A stretch of DNA of 64,000 nucleotides, taken from Flectonema sp. DT1601 (taxonomy: Eukaryota > Euglenozoa > Diplonemea > Diplonemida > Diplonemidae). Under the pieces are notes generated by a model that was not told the origin of the DNA, searched no databases, and saw nothing but the letters and a program-made list of their open reading frames with translations. Positions 51,281 to 61,085 of the stretch are shown here, piece after piece. A program made the position numbers and the translations under genes. Every line of letters begins with the position of its first letter. The first letter of the stretch is position 1. The stretch spans positions 496,001 to 560,000 of the forward strand of contig OZ025801.1 in assembly GCA_964019425.1 (NCBI GenBank), read 5' to 3'.

Positions 51281-52140
51281 AGTCGGGGCAGTTCGAACGT
51301 CAGCATTCACATCAGCAAGCAACCAGTCCTGAGTACTTAAAGAACCCAACCATTACGTGGATCAGTCACAGTCACACTTAGTATAGCGTTAGTACAGAGG
51401 ACACGGATCTGCTATGCAGGGAAGTGACTTGAACTCGTTCAACTAATTAATGTGTGTAGATATAAGCGCCGCGAATTGACGGGTCTGAAGTTATGCTTTC
51501 CGAAGAGAGCAACCACCCACGCGAGTGTTATTTTGACGCTATAACCTGTGACTTTCAACACGTAACAACCAGGGATAATTCTCAGTAAGGCCGCCGTCAC
51601 CGTGAAGCTGCTACGAATATAACCCAACAAACTAGCAATTCCTCCAACCTTTTTCGTCAGTCGGGATTGTTACACGCCGGAAAAGGAAACTACTCGAAAG
51701 TCGGGGCAGTTCGAACGTCAGCATTCACATTAGCAAACAACCAGTCTTGAGAACCCAATCATTACGTAACATGTAACAACCAGGGATAATTCTCAATAAG
51801 GCCGCCGTCACCGTGAAGCTGCTACGAATAACAGTTCGAACGTCAGCATTCACATTAGCAAGCAACCAGTCTTGAGAACCCAACCATTACGTGCATCAGC
51901 CACAGTTAACCTGCAACTTTCAACATGTAACAACCAGGGATAATTCTCAATAAGGCCGCCGTCACCGTGAAGCTGCTACGAATAACAGTTCGAACGTCAG
52001 CATTCACATTAGCAAGCAACCAGTCTTGAGAACCCAATCATTACGTAACATGTAACAACCAGGGATAATTCTCAATAAGGCCGCCGTCACCGTGAAGCTG
52101 CTACGAACATAACCCAACAAACTAGCAATTCCACTCACTT
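51281..52140. repeat. Four tandem ~150-bp units inside the TIR element
   Basis: Units start near 51281, 51678, 51832 and 51986; each has CAGTTCGAACGTCAGCATTC, AACCAGTCTTGAGAACCCAA and AACAACCAGGGATAATTCTC, AAGGCCGCCGTCACCGTGAA, GCTGCTACGAA. Unit 1 carries ~200 extra bases in its middle; unit 3 keeps part of these. Units 2 and 4 share the same internal deletion. More GC-rich than the surroundings. Confidence 0.9.
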
Positions 52141-52739
52141 CGAACGCACTCAGCCAGAGAGCTTGCCAACAGAACAGAACGCAAGGTTACTTTCGGGTCC
52201 AATCTTCGCCGTGAGCCTGGTGTCTTGTGCTGGGCTGGGTTTCCAGAGGGCCTCACCATGCACACAAACTCCTGGATGGGACGATCGAGGGAATCAACCA
52301 AGCCGAGAACTGAACCGGAAGGATAGGCTTACAAGACTAACCTGAAGTAAACTTCAGAGCTTCGCTTTCCAGCATGCCGAAACAGAGCCATGGAAGGGGA
52401 TTACACAACAACCTCATTAAACCCACTGGCCACCCCGTGCATAGTCGCCGCCAATGGTTATTACTATCCAAAGCGCTAACACGAGGCACCACACATTCGT
52501 AAGAAGGGAGTCCTACCGGAACGGACCACGCATCTGATTCTACTGGTTAAAGCAACTCCGAAAGAATGTATTCTCCATGATTTCAGACATGTAACTTTTG
52601 GATATCATGCTCCTGTCTAATTGTTCCCACATAAGCTTTTGTCTTGAGAGATTGAAAATAAAGTTTGTAGTAATAGCCTAAAGAGAGGAGAAAGTTTTTA
52701 TTTTAAAATTGCGAGAAAAAATGATGTCAAGTCAAATTG

Positions 52740-52890
52740 ACCAGGTATTTCTCTGACAATCTTGACTGTCAGCGGCAGCGTAGTAAATGACTGCAGATAA
52801 ATAAATACCACGTGAACATAGTTGAGCACCACTTGCTTGATGTAACCGCAACAGTTTTTTATAAAACCCATGAGTATTTAATTAATAATT
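52740..52890 (+). repeat. Repeat family A, copy 3 (fragment)
   Basis: TTTCTCTGACAATCTTGACT, GTCAGCGGCAGCGTAGTAAA, CGTGAACATAGTTGAGCACC, ATAAAACCCATGAGTATTTA: first ~150 bases of family A, embedded in the TIR element. Confidence 0.75.
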
Positions 52891-53516
52891 ATATTGTCTT
52901 GAAAACTTGAAGGGGGTTAACTGTTGGATTTTATACGATTCCTCTCAGCTGCATACACATCTCTTTTTTCCGTGTTGTCATTCAGTGCAGTACGGAATCG
53001 AGTTATTCAACTGTGAATTAATCACCAAGACGAACACCAGGAAGGGGGGCGTTTGAGTTTGATTTGTAAAATACAACTATATCATCATAACGATATTTAA
53101 CATCATAAGGAAACCGCTAGCTACCATGCTGGTAACTGACCAACTCAGTCAACTCACTAATCTTTGGCCACCGTTCCGACTTTCTTTCCTTTCACACCGA
53201 CAGTCCTCTAACGGACTAATCACGTATCGAAAAAAACAGCGAAGGTCGAGCAACTTAATACCTCGTGCCGAAATTCTTGTGAGGAACTCAAGAATTTTTG
53301 CTGAAAAAAAAATTTCCAAAAAAAAAATTCCTCACAATAATAATTCCTTACCAGATCACCAAAGGAAACCCCCAGTAAAAATTTTTCCTTGATCAGGAAT
53401 TATTTTTGTGGGAGAAGAATCTTGTGAAATAACGATTTTTGAGGAGAAATTCCTTGCAAGGATAATTCCCGCAATAAGAATATAGGAAAGAAAATTAAAA
53501 AAAAACTTTTTTAAGT

Positions 53517-53588
53517 GACGCTGGTTGTCCACTGGTATGATTGTGGATTTGCATTCGCTAGGCTGCAGGTTCGAGTCCTGGTGGAGGA
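53517..53588 (+). tRNA. tRNA-like sequence (Ala TGC-like), probably a pseudogene
   Basis: 72 bases in which canonical tRNA positions line up: GG at 18-19, T33 followed by TGC and A37, TTCGAGT at 54-60 with a 4-bp T stem (CAGG/CCTG), and a T8 run right after (pol III stop). The acceptor and anticodon stems pair poorly, so function is doubtful. It lies just inside the right inverted repeat of the TIR element. Confidence 0.4.
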
Positions 53589-53826
53589 TTTTTTTTTTAA
53601 TTAAAAACCATTAAAAGCCCTTTATTTTTATTTTTCCAAATTAAAGGGGAATTAAATCCCCTTTAATTTTAAAATAAAGGGCCCTTTAATTCATTAAATC
53701 CCCTTTAATTCCCCTTTATTTCATTAAATTGGAAAATAAAGGGGAATTAATTAAAAGCCCTTTAATATTAAAAGCCCTTTATTTCCGCTTTAATTTTTAA
53801 TTCCCCTTTAAAGGGGTACAAGTATG

Positions 53827-54346
53827 AAAAAGTAAGAAAAAATAATCAACTTTACATGTGTAAGTACGGCAGAAACACCTAAATCCATGTTTCCGCCATA
53901 TTATTAAAGCTAGAAGTGATCACATATGCTGCCCAACATTATTTTTTACTCAAAGTTTGACAAACAAAAATAAACTATACGTTTTTTGGTATGAAGAAGA
54001 ATAATACTGAAAGGCGTCAAATTACAACCAAAAGAAAATCACCGAACACAAAAAACTAGTGTAGAAGAAAAGTATCTCGTTTATTTATTATATTTTTTTT
54101 TTTTTTTTAAATAAAAACGTGAAGTGTGTGTCTACCACATCTGGTAGTTGTGATCGTTGACTCTCTTGATGTACTTCGACAAAAAATATTAATAAAAAAA
54201 GAGGAAAATACTTAATATACAACACTGGACTCGTGCATTAGAATTGTTGTTGTTTTTTTTTTTTTTTGATTGTTTCTTCATTCAGAATGTAGTCGCCACA
54301 ATACAATTTTTTTTTTTTTTTTAAGAATTCCAAAGACCCTTTCCTA
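53827..54346. other. Intergenic, no gene seen
   Basis: Contains the short match to the window-end repeat at 53928-53949 and the 3' UTR side of the protease gene. Confidence 0.45.
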
Positions 54347-57319
54347 CTACTGTGATTCTAACAACGAACTTAGTAGTTCTGACTGCTCAGAGTTCACGCC
54401 TGCAGTTCGTTTTCCAAAATCCTTAATTAGACGATCTAATGCTTCCCTGTGTCTAGCATCTTGCTCACCCACCATGGTATCTTTGGTATCGTCGATGTTG
54501 CTTTTGTCTTCCTTCGCTTTTCTAACTTTTTCTGTCGCTCTGCGGTATTTGTCCCCAACTGGCCCAGCCATGATCTTGTCATACTTGTTTATTTTAGCCT
54601 GCTGCTTTTTTAATTGTTCCAAATACTTTCTGTATCCCGCTGTTAATTTTTTTTCCGGAGATGCTTTGTTAACTGGTACGTTGTGGCTTTTCTTTCCAGC
54701 GAATTTTTTAATGCATTTGTTAATAATGTCATCGTGTTCTGGGGAGGCTGGTTTGAACGGAAAGCGAAACTTTTTTCCATACGGTGGAGTTTTTGCCTTT
54801 CGAAGTTTCTTCAAAATTTCATCACGAATACAGGGATACAAATAATGCAATGCCTGCCTAAGGTGTTTAGGTACTTTTCTATATTTTCCAGTGCGTTTGT
54901 ATTCTTCAGCAAAGTCATTTACTATCCCTCTAATCTTCTTTTCGTGTGCCTCCAGTTTGTCGTTTATTTCTTTTATTGCTTCTTTTGTCATATTGTATTG
55001 TTTGTGAGAAGGAGCACCTACCCGTTTTAAAGCCTTGTTGACTTCCTTGAGTCTCTTGTTACCGTTTGTGATGTTTTTATTTAACTGTCTTTTTAGTTCT
55101 GAGATTGTGTTGTTGATGGCGGTGAGATTTCTTTGATGTTGCTCATCGACTCTACGAATCTCTTCTCTGATTGCATCCCATGTGGTATTTGGACATTGTT
55201 GTCTTAAAAGAGTTGTGTGACAGAGGTCAAGGTCATCAATCTTTGCTCTCTCAGCTTCACATTGTCTTTCACTCAGTGTAGCTCTACCCTCATAGGTTGA
55301 TAGTCTGGTTGGGTTACCCGATGTTATAGACTCTTCATGCATGATGTTGTTTGGGTCCGCATTTTCATCCGACCCTGGATCATCTTCAGTGTGCTTCAGA
55401 CCTAAATTGTGTCCTGCCTCATGAGCCAAGGTCGTTCCAAGAGTATGTTGGTTAAGCTCTATGATTATTGTTCTCCCAGGACGTAGACCAAGTCCTAGTT
55501 TTGATGTACCTGCAAATTCTTCAAAAGCAAAAACACGAAGTCTTTTACACGCCTTATCACGAGGGGTAGTTACGTCAGGACATAGTTGTTTTCCCATTGT
55601 TTGAACAGCGTATAAAATATCGCTGAACTCTAAGTCTCCGATCTGATTTCCCGCAGGGTCAACTAGAATTGTTTCCGTTCCAACTTTTTTTGACGGAACA
55701 GTGCCGTCTGGTAGTAAAATATCACCAAGCGTTTTTCCATTCTTGCCAACTGGAATCGTTGAATAGTTTAGTTCATGTACCCTTCCGGTGTGTAATTTAA
55801 ATGACACACAACACTGCTTGTGAATATCGGATGCCCTATCTAACGCACTCACAAGTTTAGCTTTTTTCGCAGCCAAGTTCCTCTCATTGCTGTTCACAAA
55901 CATGCATGTTTCAATTATTTTGCAATCACATGGAGCAGTAGTAGGTTCCGGAATAGCCGGCGGATTTGTAGGTCTGTAATTAATATATGTCTCTTGTTCT
56001 GGGGTGGTGCATACTGAAGGAGTTGTCTCCGGATCGAGTCGAGGTCGAGAATTGAACTGGATGCAAATTCCATCGACTACTTCGTATCCTTGAGAATTAT
56101 GATTAGAAGCAAGTGTACGACAATCGTATATCGATTGGACCTCATTGCAGGTAATGCCAGACTCTTCGCAGTCGTAGTGGAAGAGACAAAAGGCTGAGAA
56201 TTGTGGTGTGTGAATGAAAGTGTCATCCGCGTAAGATGCATCCCTCTGAACAAATACTGTTGACCCCTGATGGCATTCATCTTCAGGGAGTATACTGATT
56301 GGAACATAATAATATACAACGCAAAGAGTTGAATCACTTATGTACTCCCATGCTTGACAATTGTTATCATTCAAGCACTGAATGTGACATTCTTCTATGT
56401 GAGACTGCTTAGAGCAACTGGCGCCATTGTCGCACGGGTTTCCACGAGAGCAGAATTCTGACCAATTTTCAATTTTTTCAAACTCTTCGTCGAATTTCGG
56501 CCTTTTTACGTATGTCACTCCGTGTTCGCACTCAATGCTGTCTTCTGAAGGGTTTTTGTCAAAGATTACACAAACATCCCCGCAATCTGACTGACCAATT
56601 TGGTAACCCCCGGCATTCATCTCAGCAGCAATGGCCCTGCAGTAGTAGATAGAGGAAACGTCTTCAATGCACAGAACACCTTCGGCTTTGCAATTGTAAC
56701 CAATTTCACAGAATGCGTCAGTACTTTCAACAACGAGGTACGTATCGTCAGGGTTTTTAAAATCAATTTTTGAATACCAAATTGCGCCATCGTGGCAATC
56801 GTCTTTATGGGAATTTACTACTTCTGGAAGATATGTTGTTGTAGTGCAAATCTCATCAACGAAACTCCATGATGCACAAGATTCTGTCTGGATGCAGTAC
56901 TCACGACATTGGTCTTCAGTTTCTACATCGCAGCAACCCATGCCATCAGATTCGCAAGCATCGCCTCCTCTGGCACAGGCTTCGTTCCAATTTAGTATTT
57001 GTGTGAATTGTGAGTGTTGTTTAGAGTACGTAATTCTTCCTTCGTGACACATAGCGGAGGTGTCTGTGCCACTCGTTGGAGGATAGGAGTAGAGCAGGCA
57101 AAGTGTTTTTATTATTTCGTATCCTTTGCATTCGTTTCCCAGTTCGGTGCAGACAGATCGGCAGTCACTCTCATGTTCGACTTCATTGTAGCACCAGACT
57201 CCAGGGACTTCGCAGTTGAAATCGAGACTGCAAAACTCGCTCCAATCATCTTGAGGTTCGTACTCTGCGGTGACCATCACCACTCCAAGAAGTGGTATCA
57301 GAAAGCGAACTGTAATCAT
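54347..57319 (-). CDS. Secreted metzincin-like protease with apple/PAN-like modules
   Basis: 990 residues, one exon. Signal peptide (MITVRFLIPLLGVVMVTAE). Residues ~25-480 hold about five repeated Cys-rich modules of ~85 residues (WSEFCS..NC..., WNEACARGGDAC, WSEFCSRGNPC; each with an 'SWSFVDEICTT' or 'AWEYISDSTLC' core), PAN/apple-like, expected to bind proteins or glycans. The peptidase domain (~500-700) carries the zinc site HEAGHNLGLKH (His633, Glu634, His637, His643) and a Met-turn at Met660 (NNIMHEE), the metzincin signature. Residues ~700-990 are Lys/Glu-rich coiled coil with N-X-T sites. No propeptide Cys switch is obvious. Family within the metzincins not settled. Possible roles: prey digestion or surface shedding (inference). 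The gene sits next to the TIR element. Confidence 0.85.
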   Translation of the reverse strand: MITVRFLIPLLGVVMVTAEYEPQDDWSEFCSLDFNCEVPGVWCYNEVEHESDCRSVCTELGNECKGYEIIKTLCLLYSYPPTSGTDTSAMCHEGRITYSKQHSQFTQILNWNEACARGGDACESDGMGCCDVETEDQCREYCIQTESCASWSFVDEICTTTTYLPEVVNSHKDDCHDGAIWYSKIDFKNPDDTYLVVESTDAFCEIGYNCKAEGVLCIEDVSSIYYCRAIAAEMNAGGYQIGQSDCGDVCVIFDKNPSEDSIECEHGVTYVKRPKFDEEFEKIENWSEFCSRGNPCDNGASCSKQSHIEECHIQCLNDNNCQAWEYISDSTLCVVYYYVPISILPEDECHQGSTVFVQRDASYADDTFIHTPQFSAFCLFHYDCEESGITCNEVQSIYDCRTLASNHNSQGYEVVDGICIQFNSRPRLDPETTPSVCTTPEQETYINYRPTNPPAIPEPTTAPCDCKIIETCMFVNSNERNLAAKKAKLVSALDRASDIHKQCCVSFKLHTGRVHELNYSTIPVGKNGKTLGDILLPDGTVPSKKVGTETILVDPAGNQIGDLEFSDILYAVQTMGKQLCPDVTTPRDKACKRLRVFAFEEFAGTSKLGLGLRPGRTIIIELNQHTLGTTLAHEAGHNLGLKHTEDDPGSDENADPNNIMHEESITSGNPTRLSTYEGRATLSERQCEAERAKIDDLDLCHTTLLRQQCPNTTWDAIREEIRRVDEQHQRNLTAINNTISELKRQLNKNITNGNKRLKEVNKALKRVGAPSHKQYNMTKEAIKEINDKLEAHEKKIRGIVNDFAEEYKRTGKYRKVPKHLRQALHYLYPCIRDEILKKLRKAKTPPYGKKFRFPFKPASPEHDDIINKCIKKFAGKKSHNVPVNKASPEKKLTAGYRKYLEQLKKQQAKINKYDKIMAGPVGDKYRRATEKVRKAKEDKSNIDDTKDTMVGEQDARHREALDRLIKDFGKRTAGVNSEQSELLSSLLESQ

Positions 57320-57406
57320 GTTAGTTAGTTGTGAAGCTGTGAAGACAAATTACTTAACTCATAAACACATTTATTTTTTAATTTTTTTCTTTGAAAAAAA
57401 AAGGAT

Positions 57407-57449
<43 letters not shown>

Positions 57450-58099
57450 ACTTACCAAAAATATGAGGGTTCATTCCTTTTTTTTTTCTTTTTTTTTGCA
57501 CCGTTGTGAGAACAGAATTCAAAAAGAATAAAAAAAAGGCTAGTCTTCTCACTGAAGAAAGACTGCTGCTTACAACCATAATACAAAGATATCGTTTGCA
57601 GTGTCGACATTTTTCCAGCTGTCATTATTCCCTTTTGTTCTTTTCTTTTTTTTTTCTCTCAACCCCTTCCGAATGTGTGAAACAAAACTAAAATAAAGAA
57701 AGCCAAAAAGAAAAAAGAAAGTTCAAAATTATTCGGGTTCTCTCTGATATTTAAGTTTTTATGGAAGGGGAGGGGAAAAAAAAAGAAAAGAAGAAGGAAA
57801 GATGTCGAGCATCTGACAATAAAAATGATGTAGTCTACAATGGGACCACTGCCCATTTTTTTTTAAAAAACATCAAAACGGAACGGGAAAAAAGAAATCC
57901 TATCACTGCACATTCTGAACTGCTAAAAGTAATCATAATGCAAGTCGCACTCCGACACGAACCCAGAGTGTAAAAAAATTAAAGGGATACACAACAACCA
58001 CACAATGCGGCTGGGCGATTTTTTTTTTTTTTTTTTGGAAAAAATTGCTCTAACTCATTAAGGACGGGGGGGAACTATTGTGTTTAAAGAAATCTATTT
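57320..58099. other. Intergenic, homopolymer-rich
   Basis: An A run of ~40 at 57409-57447 and many shorter ones; no gene seen. Contains the protease promoter region. Confidence 0.4.
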
Positions 58100-58870
58100 T
58101 CCACTAAATAGTGCAAAATCAAGAGATGGGAAGAAGTAGCGAAGACCCGCCCAGTGTGAATGGCTTCAATGAAATGAGCGAATTGAAGGCACTCCCTCAA
58201 CTCATTTTCACTGATCATGTTATTCGACAGATCGTTGTCTGCTCGATTGATAAAAAGACGTCCCTGAAGTCACTAAAAGTCGGTGAACCGAAATGCTTTC
58301 CGGGATGATATTTTAGTGAGCCTCAGATACAAGCAAAACATTCAGGGGTAGCCTTCCGTTTTGCAACATCAGGTACTCCCTTCCTGTTCCGTCGGACTGT
58401 TCCAACACAGTGGAATCCTTTCGTCAACATCAATATAAAGAGTGCGTAGTGCGTATGACGAATAAAAATAGTTCAAACATCACCCAATGTCATTTGTTCT
58501 TATAAGGTTTAGCAAAACTATGAACATATGAAGCAGCAATATGTTTGTTAGCAGTGTGGAAAATTACATTCAATATGTGGCCTGTCGTTGACTCCGCAAG
58601 CACATACAGCTTCATTCCGCATCTGCTACGCTTTCTGGGTTCGTAGATTTTCAAGCCTTGCGGAAGTCTCCTTTTGTCCTGTACCCTGTTTTGGCGAATA
58701 CCACTTCAATCTTACAAAGGGGAGAACATTTGCGTCCCATACCGCTACCTCTGTGTCGGGAGGTGCTATCAGGGAAGAATGTACTAAGAGGAAGACCCCC
58801 CTGCACTCACAACAACATCAAAATTGAAGAGACGCAAGGAGTCATAAGAACTGAGCTTATTTTTTGTCTT
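58100..58870 (-). mobile_element. Broken piggyBac transposase remnant
   Basis: Minus-strand fragments in order: RLPQGLKIYEPRKRSRCGMK, LYVLAESTTGHILNVIFHTA (58655-58520), then THYALFILMLTKGFHCVGTV, RRNRKGVPDVAKRK (58456-58340). 'GxKxxxxxxSxTGxxxN' and 'LLxKGxxxxGTVRxNRKGxP' are piggyBac-family hallmarks. Stops and frame changes separate the pieces and neither the N-terminal part nor the C-terminal Cys-rich domain is readable, so it is inactive. No TTAA-flanked ends identified. Confidence 0.8.
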
Positions 58871-60143
58871 TAGTGATGTTTTTTTTTTATTCTGTTCACC
58901 CTTTAGGTGGTGAAATGTGGGTGTATTTTTAACAGGCAATGGTTCACTTTGTCATGTCTCCTTTCTGAGCCTCCCTACCCCTTTTCCCCATTGGCTCTAT
59001 TTTCAAAAAAAACCCGGTTTTATCGCCGTCCTTAATGGTTAAAAAAAAAAAAAAATCCAAAGGAATTCTGAAAAAATTGAAAAATAAAAGCGCGCAAACG
59101 TCTAAACCACTAAAGGGGGACATTCTTAGTGTTGTCCCTTGGTGTACATGCTTCATAAGCGCCTTTCACAATAACAGAAATTAACAACAACGAATGAAGA
59201 AGTCAGCCAGCGTCAATTTACATTTTCGCATAGTAGTAGTTGTTGTTGTTGTTGTTATTTTCTCGCAAGCAACGAAATTCACTATACACCTTTCACGGTT
59301 TTTTTTTTTTTTTCTTGGGACTGAAAAAACCGTGAAGGGGTGGCGGAGACAGCGAAGTTTTCCCTGAAAAATTCTTTTTTTTTTTTTTTTTTTAATATAT
59401 TTTGTTACAAAAAAAAAAAAAAAAATAGGAAACAAAAAAAAAAAAAATAAATAATAATAATAATAATAATAATAGAAACGTCACCCATCTCTTAGGAAAA
59501 TTAAATAACGCATTGTTAAGTAATCTTTCGCTTAATTGAATTTGATTATTGTCTCGATTATTTTTTTTTTTAAAAAAAATTTACACTTTTAAAACAAATG
59601 AAAAACTCAGCATTCAGTGAGGCATTTAATTGCTCACAAGTTGTGATTATGTATTTGTTCTTACGTGGTGTCAATCACCATAGAGGGAAATGTGGCTATA
59701 ATATTATTAATGCGGTTGCCGTTCTTTTTTTTTTTTTTTTTGTCGCGTTCGTCTCTATCGTCTGCGTTGTATTACTGAACAGAATCAGTTTCCCGAAAAC
59801 TATGAGACTTGCTACGGTCAACAGAAACAAAGAAAACACAAAACAAGAAAATCGTAAATAAGAAGACTGTAGTACAGGGAGAGAAAAACAGGTTTGGAAA
59901 AAAAAAAAACGAAATAATTAAAAAAAAAAAAAAAAAAAAAAAATGCTTTATTAGAGAATAACGGATCATTAAGCGTGCAGCTAGGAAAAGGAAGTTTTTT
60001 GGCGCGCGCGGATGAGCCGAAAAAAATGGAATAAGTTTTGATAGAAAAGAGGGCTACTTCCCAAATTACTGATTAAAAAAATCTCAGTACGGAGCAGCAA
60101 CTATATGAGGAGAGCAGAAGGGGAAAACCGATATGATGTTCAC

Positions 60144-60177
<34 letters not shown>

Positions 60178-60984
60178 GAGTAGATAACATCTATTCAACG
60201 TGCAGAGAGGAATAGTCTCAAAAAAAAAAACCCCTCTCGAGAAAAACCACCCTCCCCGGTATAGGGGAAAAGCAAAGAAAAATAAATAAATTAATACAGC
60301 GGTAGCTGCTTAATTTGTTTGTCTATAAACTACAGTGACACAATTCTGGGGAGAGAAAACTTGGATGTTATTGGCAGTAGCTCGTAACAACAAACGAGCC
60401 AATTCAGCATTGCAGCTGTATTCACGCAAAGAGAACTACACACACGCTTTTAAAAACAGAATAAGTCACTTAGACTGATAACTGACAAGAAAAGACAAAG
60501 TCTCAACGTCGTTGTGTCAGAACACAGACCACCTTAACACCTTAAGGGAGAAAACACAAAAAGTTAATATTAGCTAAATAACAAAAAAGAAAGTTTATTT
60601 ATCACAGAAAAAAAATGAATTATCAAACTAAGGGGGACCAACAAACAAAAAAAAAAAAAAAAAAAATGTAATTGAGTTTTTCGAGCTAAAATTAATATAT
60701 AAATAAAAATAAAAAGAAATCTTTCCTCAGGTCATACTCTCCTTCCCCGACTCACTGATACCTTACAAAGACCTGCATCAAATTCACATCCGGGTAGTGC
60801 CCCCCACCCACAAGTGGGTAGGGACGAACCGTAGGAACTGGCCATAAATTTATGCTCAAGCCATCTCCAGCAAAGAAACTAAGTGAGAAATACTACAACA
60901 ATAAGACATGTCTAATCAAACGCATCCAAAATTAGAATATAACGTTTGCTATAAAAATGGTGCACCGGAATCTGTCTCCCCTAC
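58871..60984. other. Gene-poor, homopolymer-rich
   Basis: Hairpin-like CCTTTCACGGTTTTTT/GAAAAAACCGTGAAGG at 59288-59338, (TTG)n at 59239-59257, (AAT)n at 59450-59474. A mixed-composition block at 60720-60870 shares order with 63285-63370. No gene supported. Confidence 0.4.
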
Positions 60985-61085
60985 AAAGCATAGTTTTTTT
61001 TCATCTCGAAGACATGTTTTACGAGCGAAAAGAGAATTGTTGGCAACGTAACGTTAACACCCTTTATTTTATAGGCTTGTTTTCC
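60985..61085 (+). repeat. Repeat family B, copy 3
   Basis: CATCTCGAAGACATGTTTTA, CGAGCGAAAAGAGAATTGTT, GGCAACGTAACGTTAACACC, CTTTATTTTATAGGCTTGTT: nearly identical to 5905-6010 reversed. Confidence 0.85.

Larger units (their letters stand above)
51004..53826. mobile_element. Non-autonomous TIR element, 2.8 kb, family unassigned
   Basis: The left end CATACTTGTACCCCTTTAAA-GGGG and the right end (reverse complement of ...CCCCTTTAAAGGGGTACAAGTATG) are inverted copies. The inverted ends extend inward ~225 bases on each side (51004-51229; 53597-53826) and are built from repeated TAAAGGGG/CCCCTTTA and AAAGGGCTTTTAA blocks, such as transposase-binding arrays. AAAAAG abuts both ends, a possible 6-bp target duplication, though the flanks are A-rich. 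The interior holds a tandem array, a fragment of family A, a family shared with 48330-48400, A/T-palindromic DNA and a tRNA-like piece, but no transposase frame. It looks like a composite, non-autonomous DNA transposon mobilised in trans. Confidence 0.75.

Noticed and set aside
51470-51485. GCGAATTGACGGGTC resembling the 18S GAATTGACGG block
   Set aside because: Only about 11 bases match and the neighbours have no rRNA similarity.
58588-58873. Plus-strand small frames over the piggyBac region
   Set aside because: Antisense shadows of the transposase remnant.
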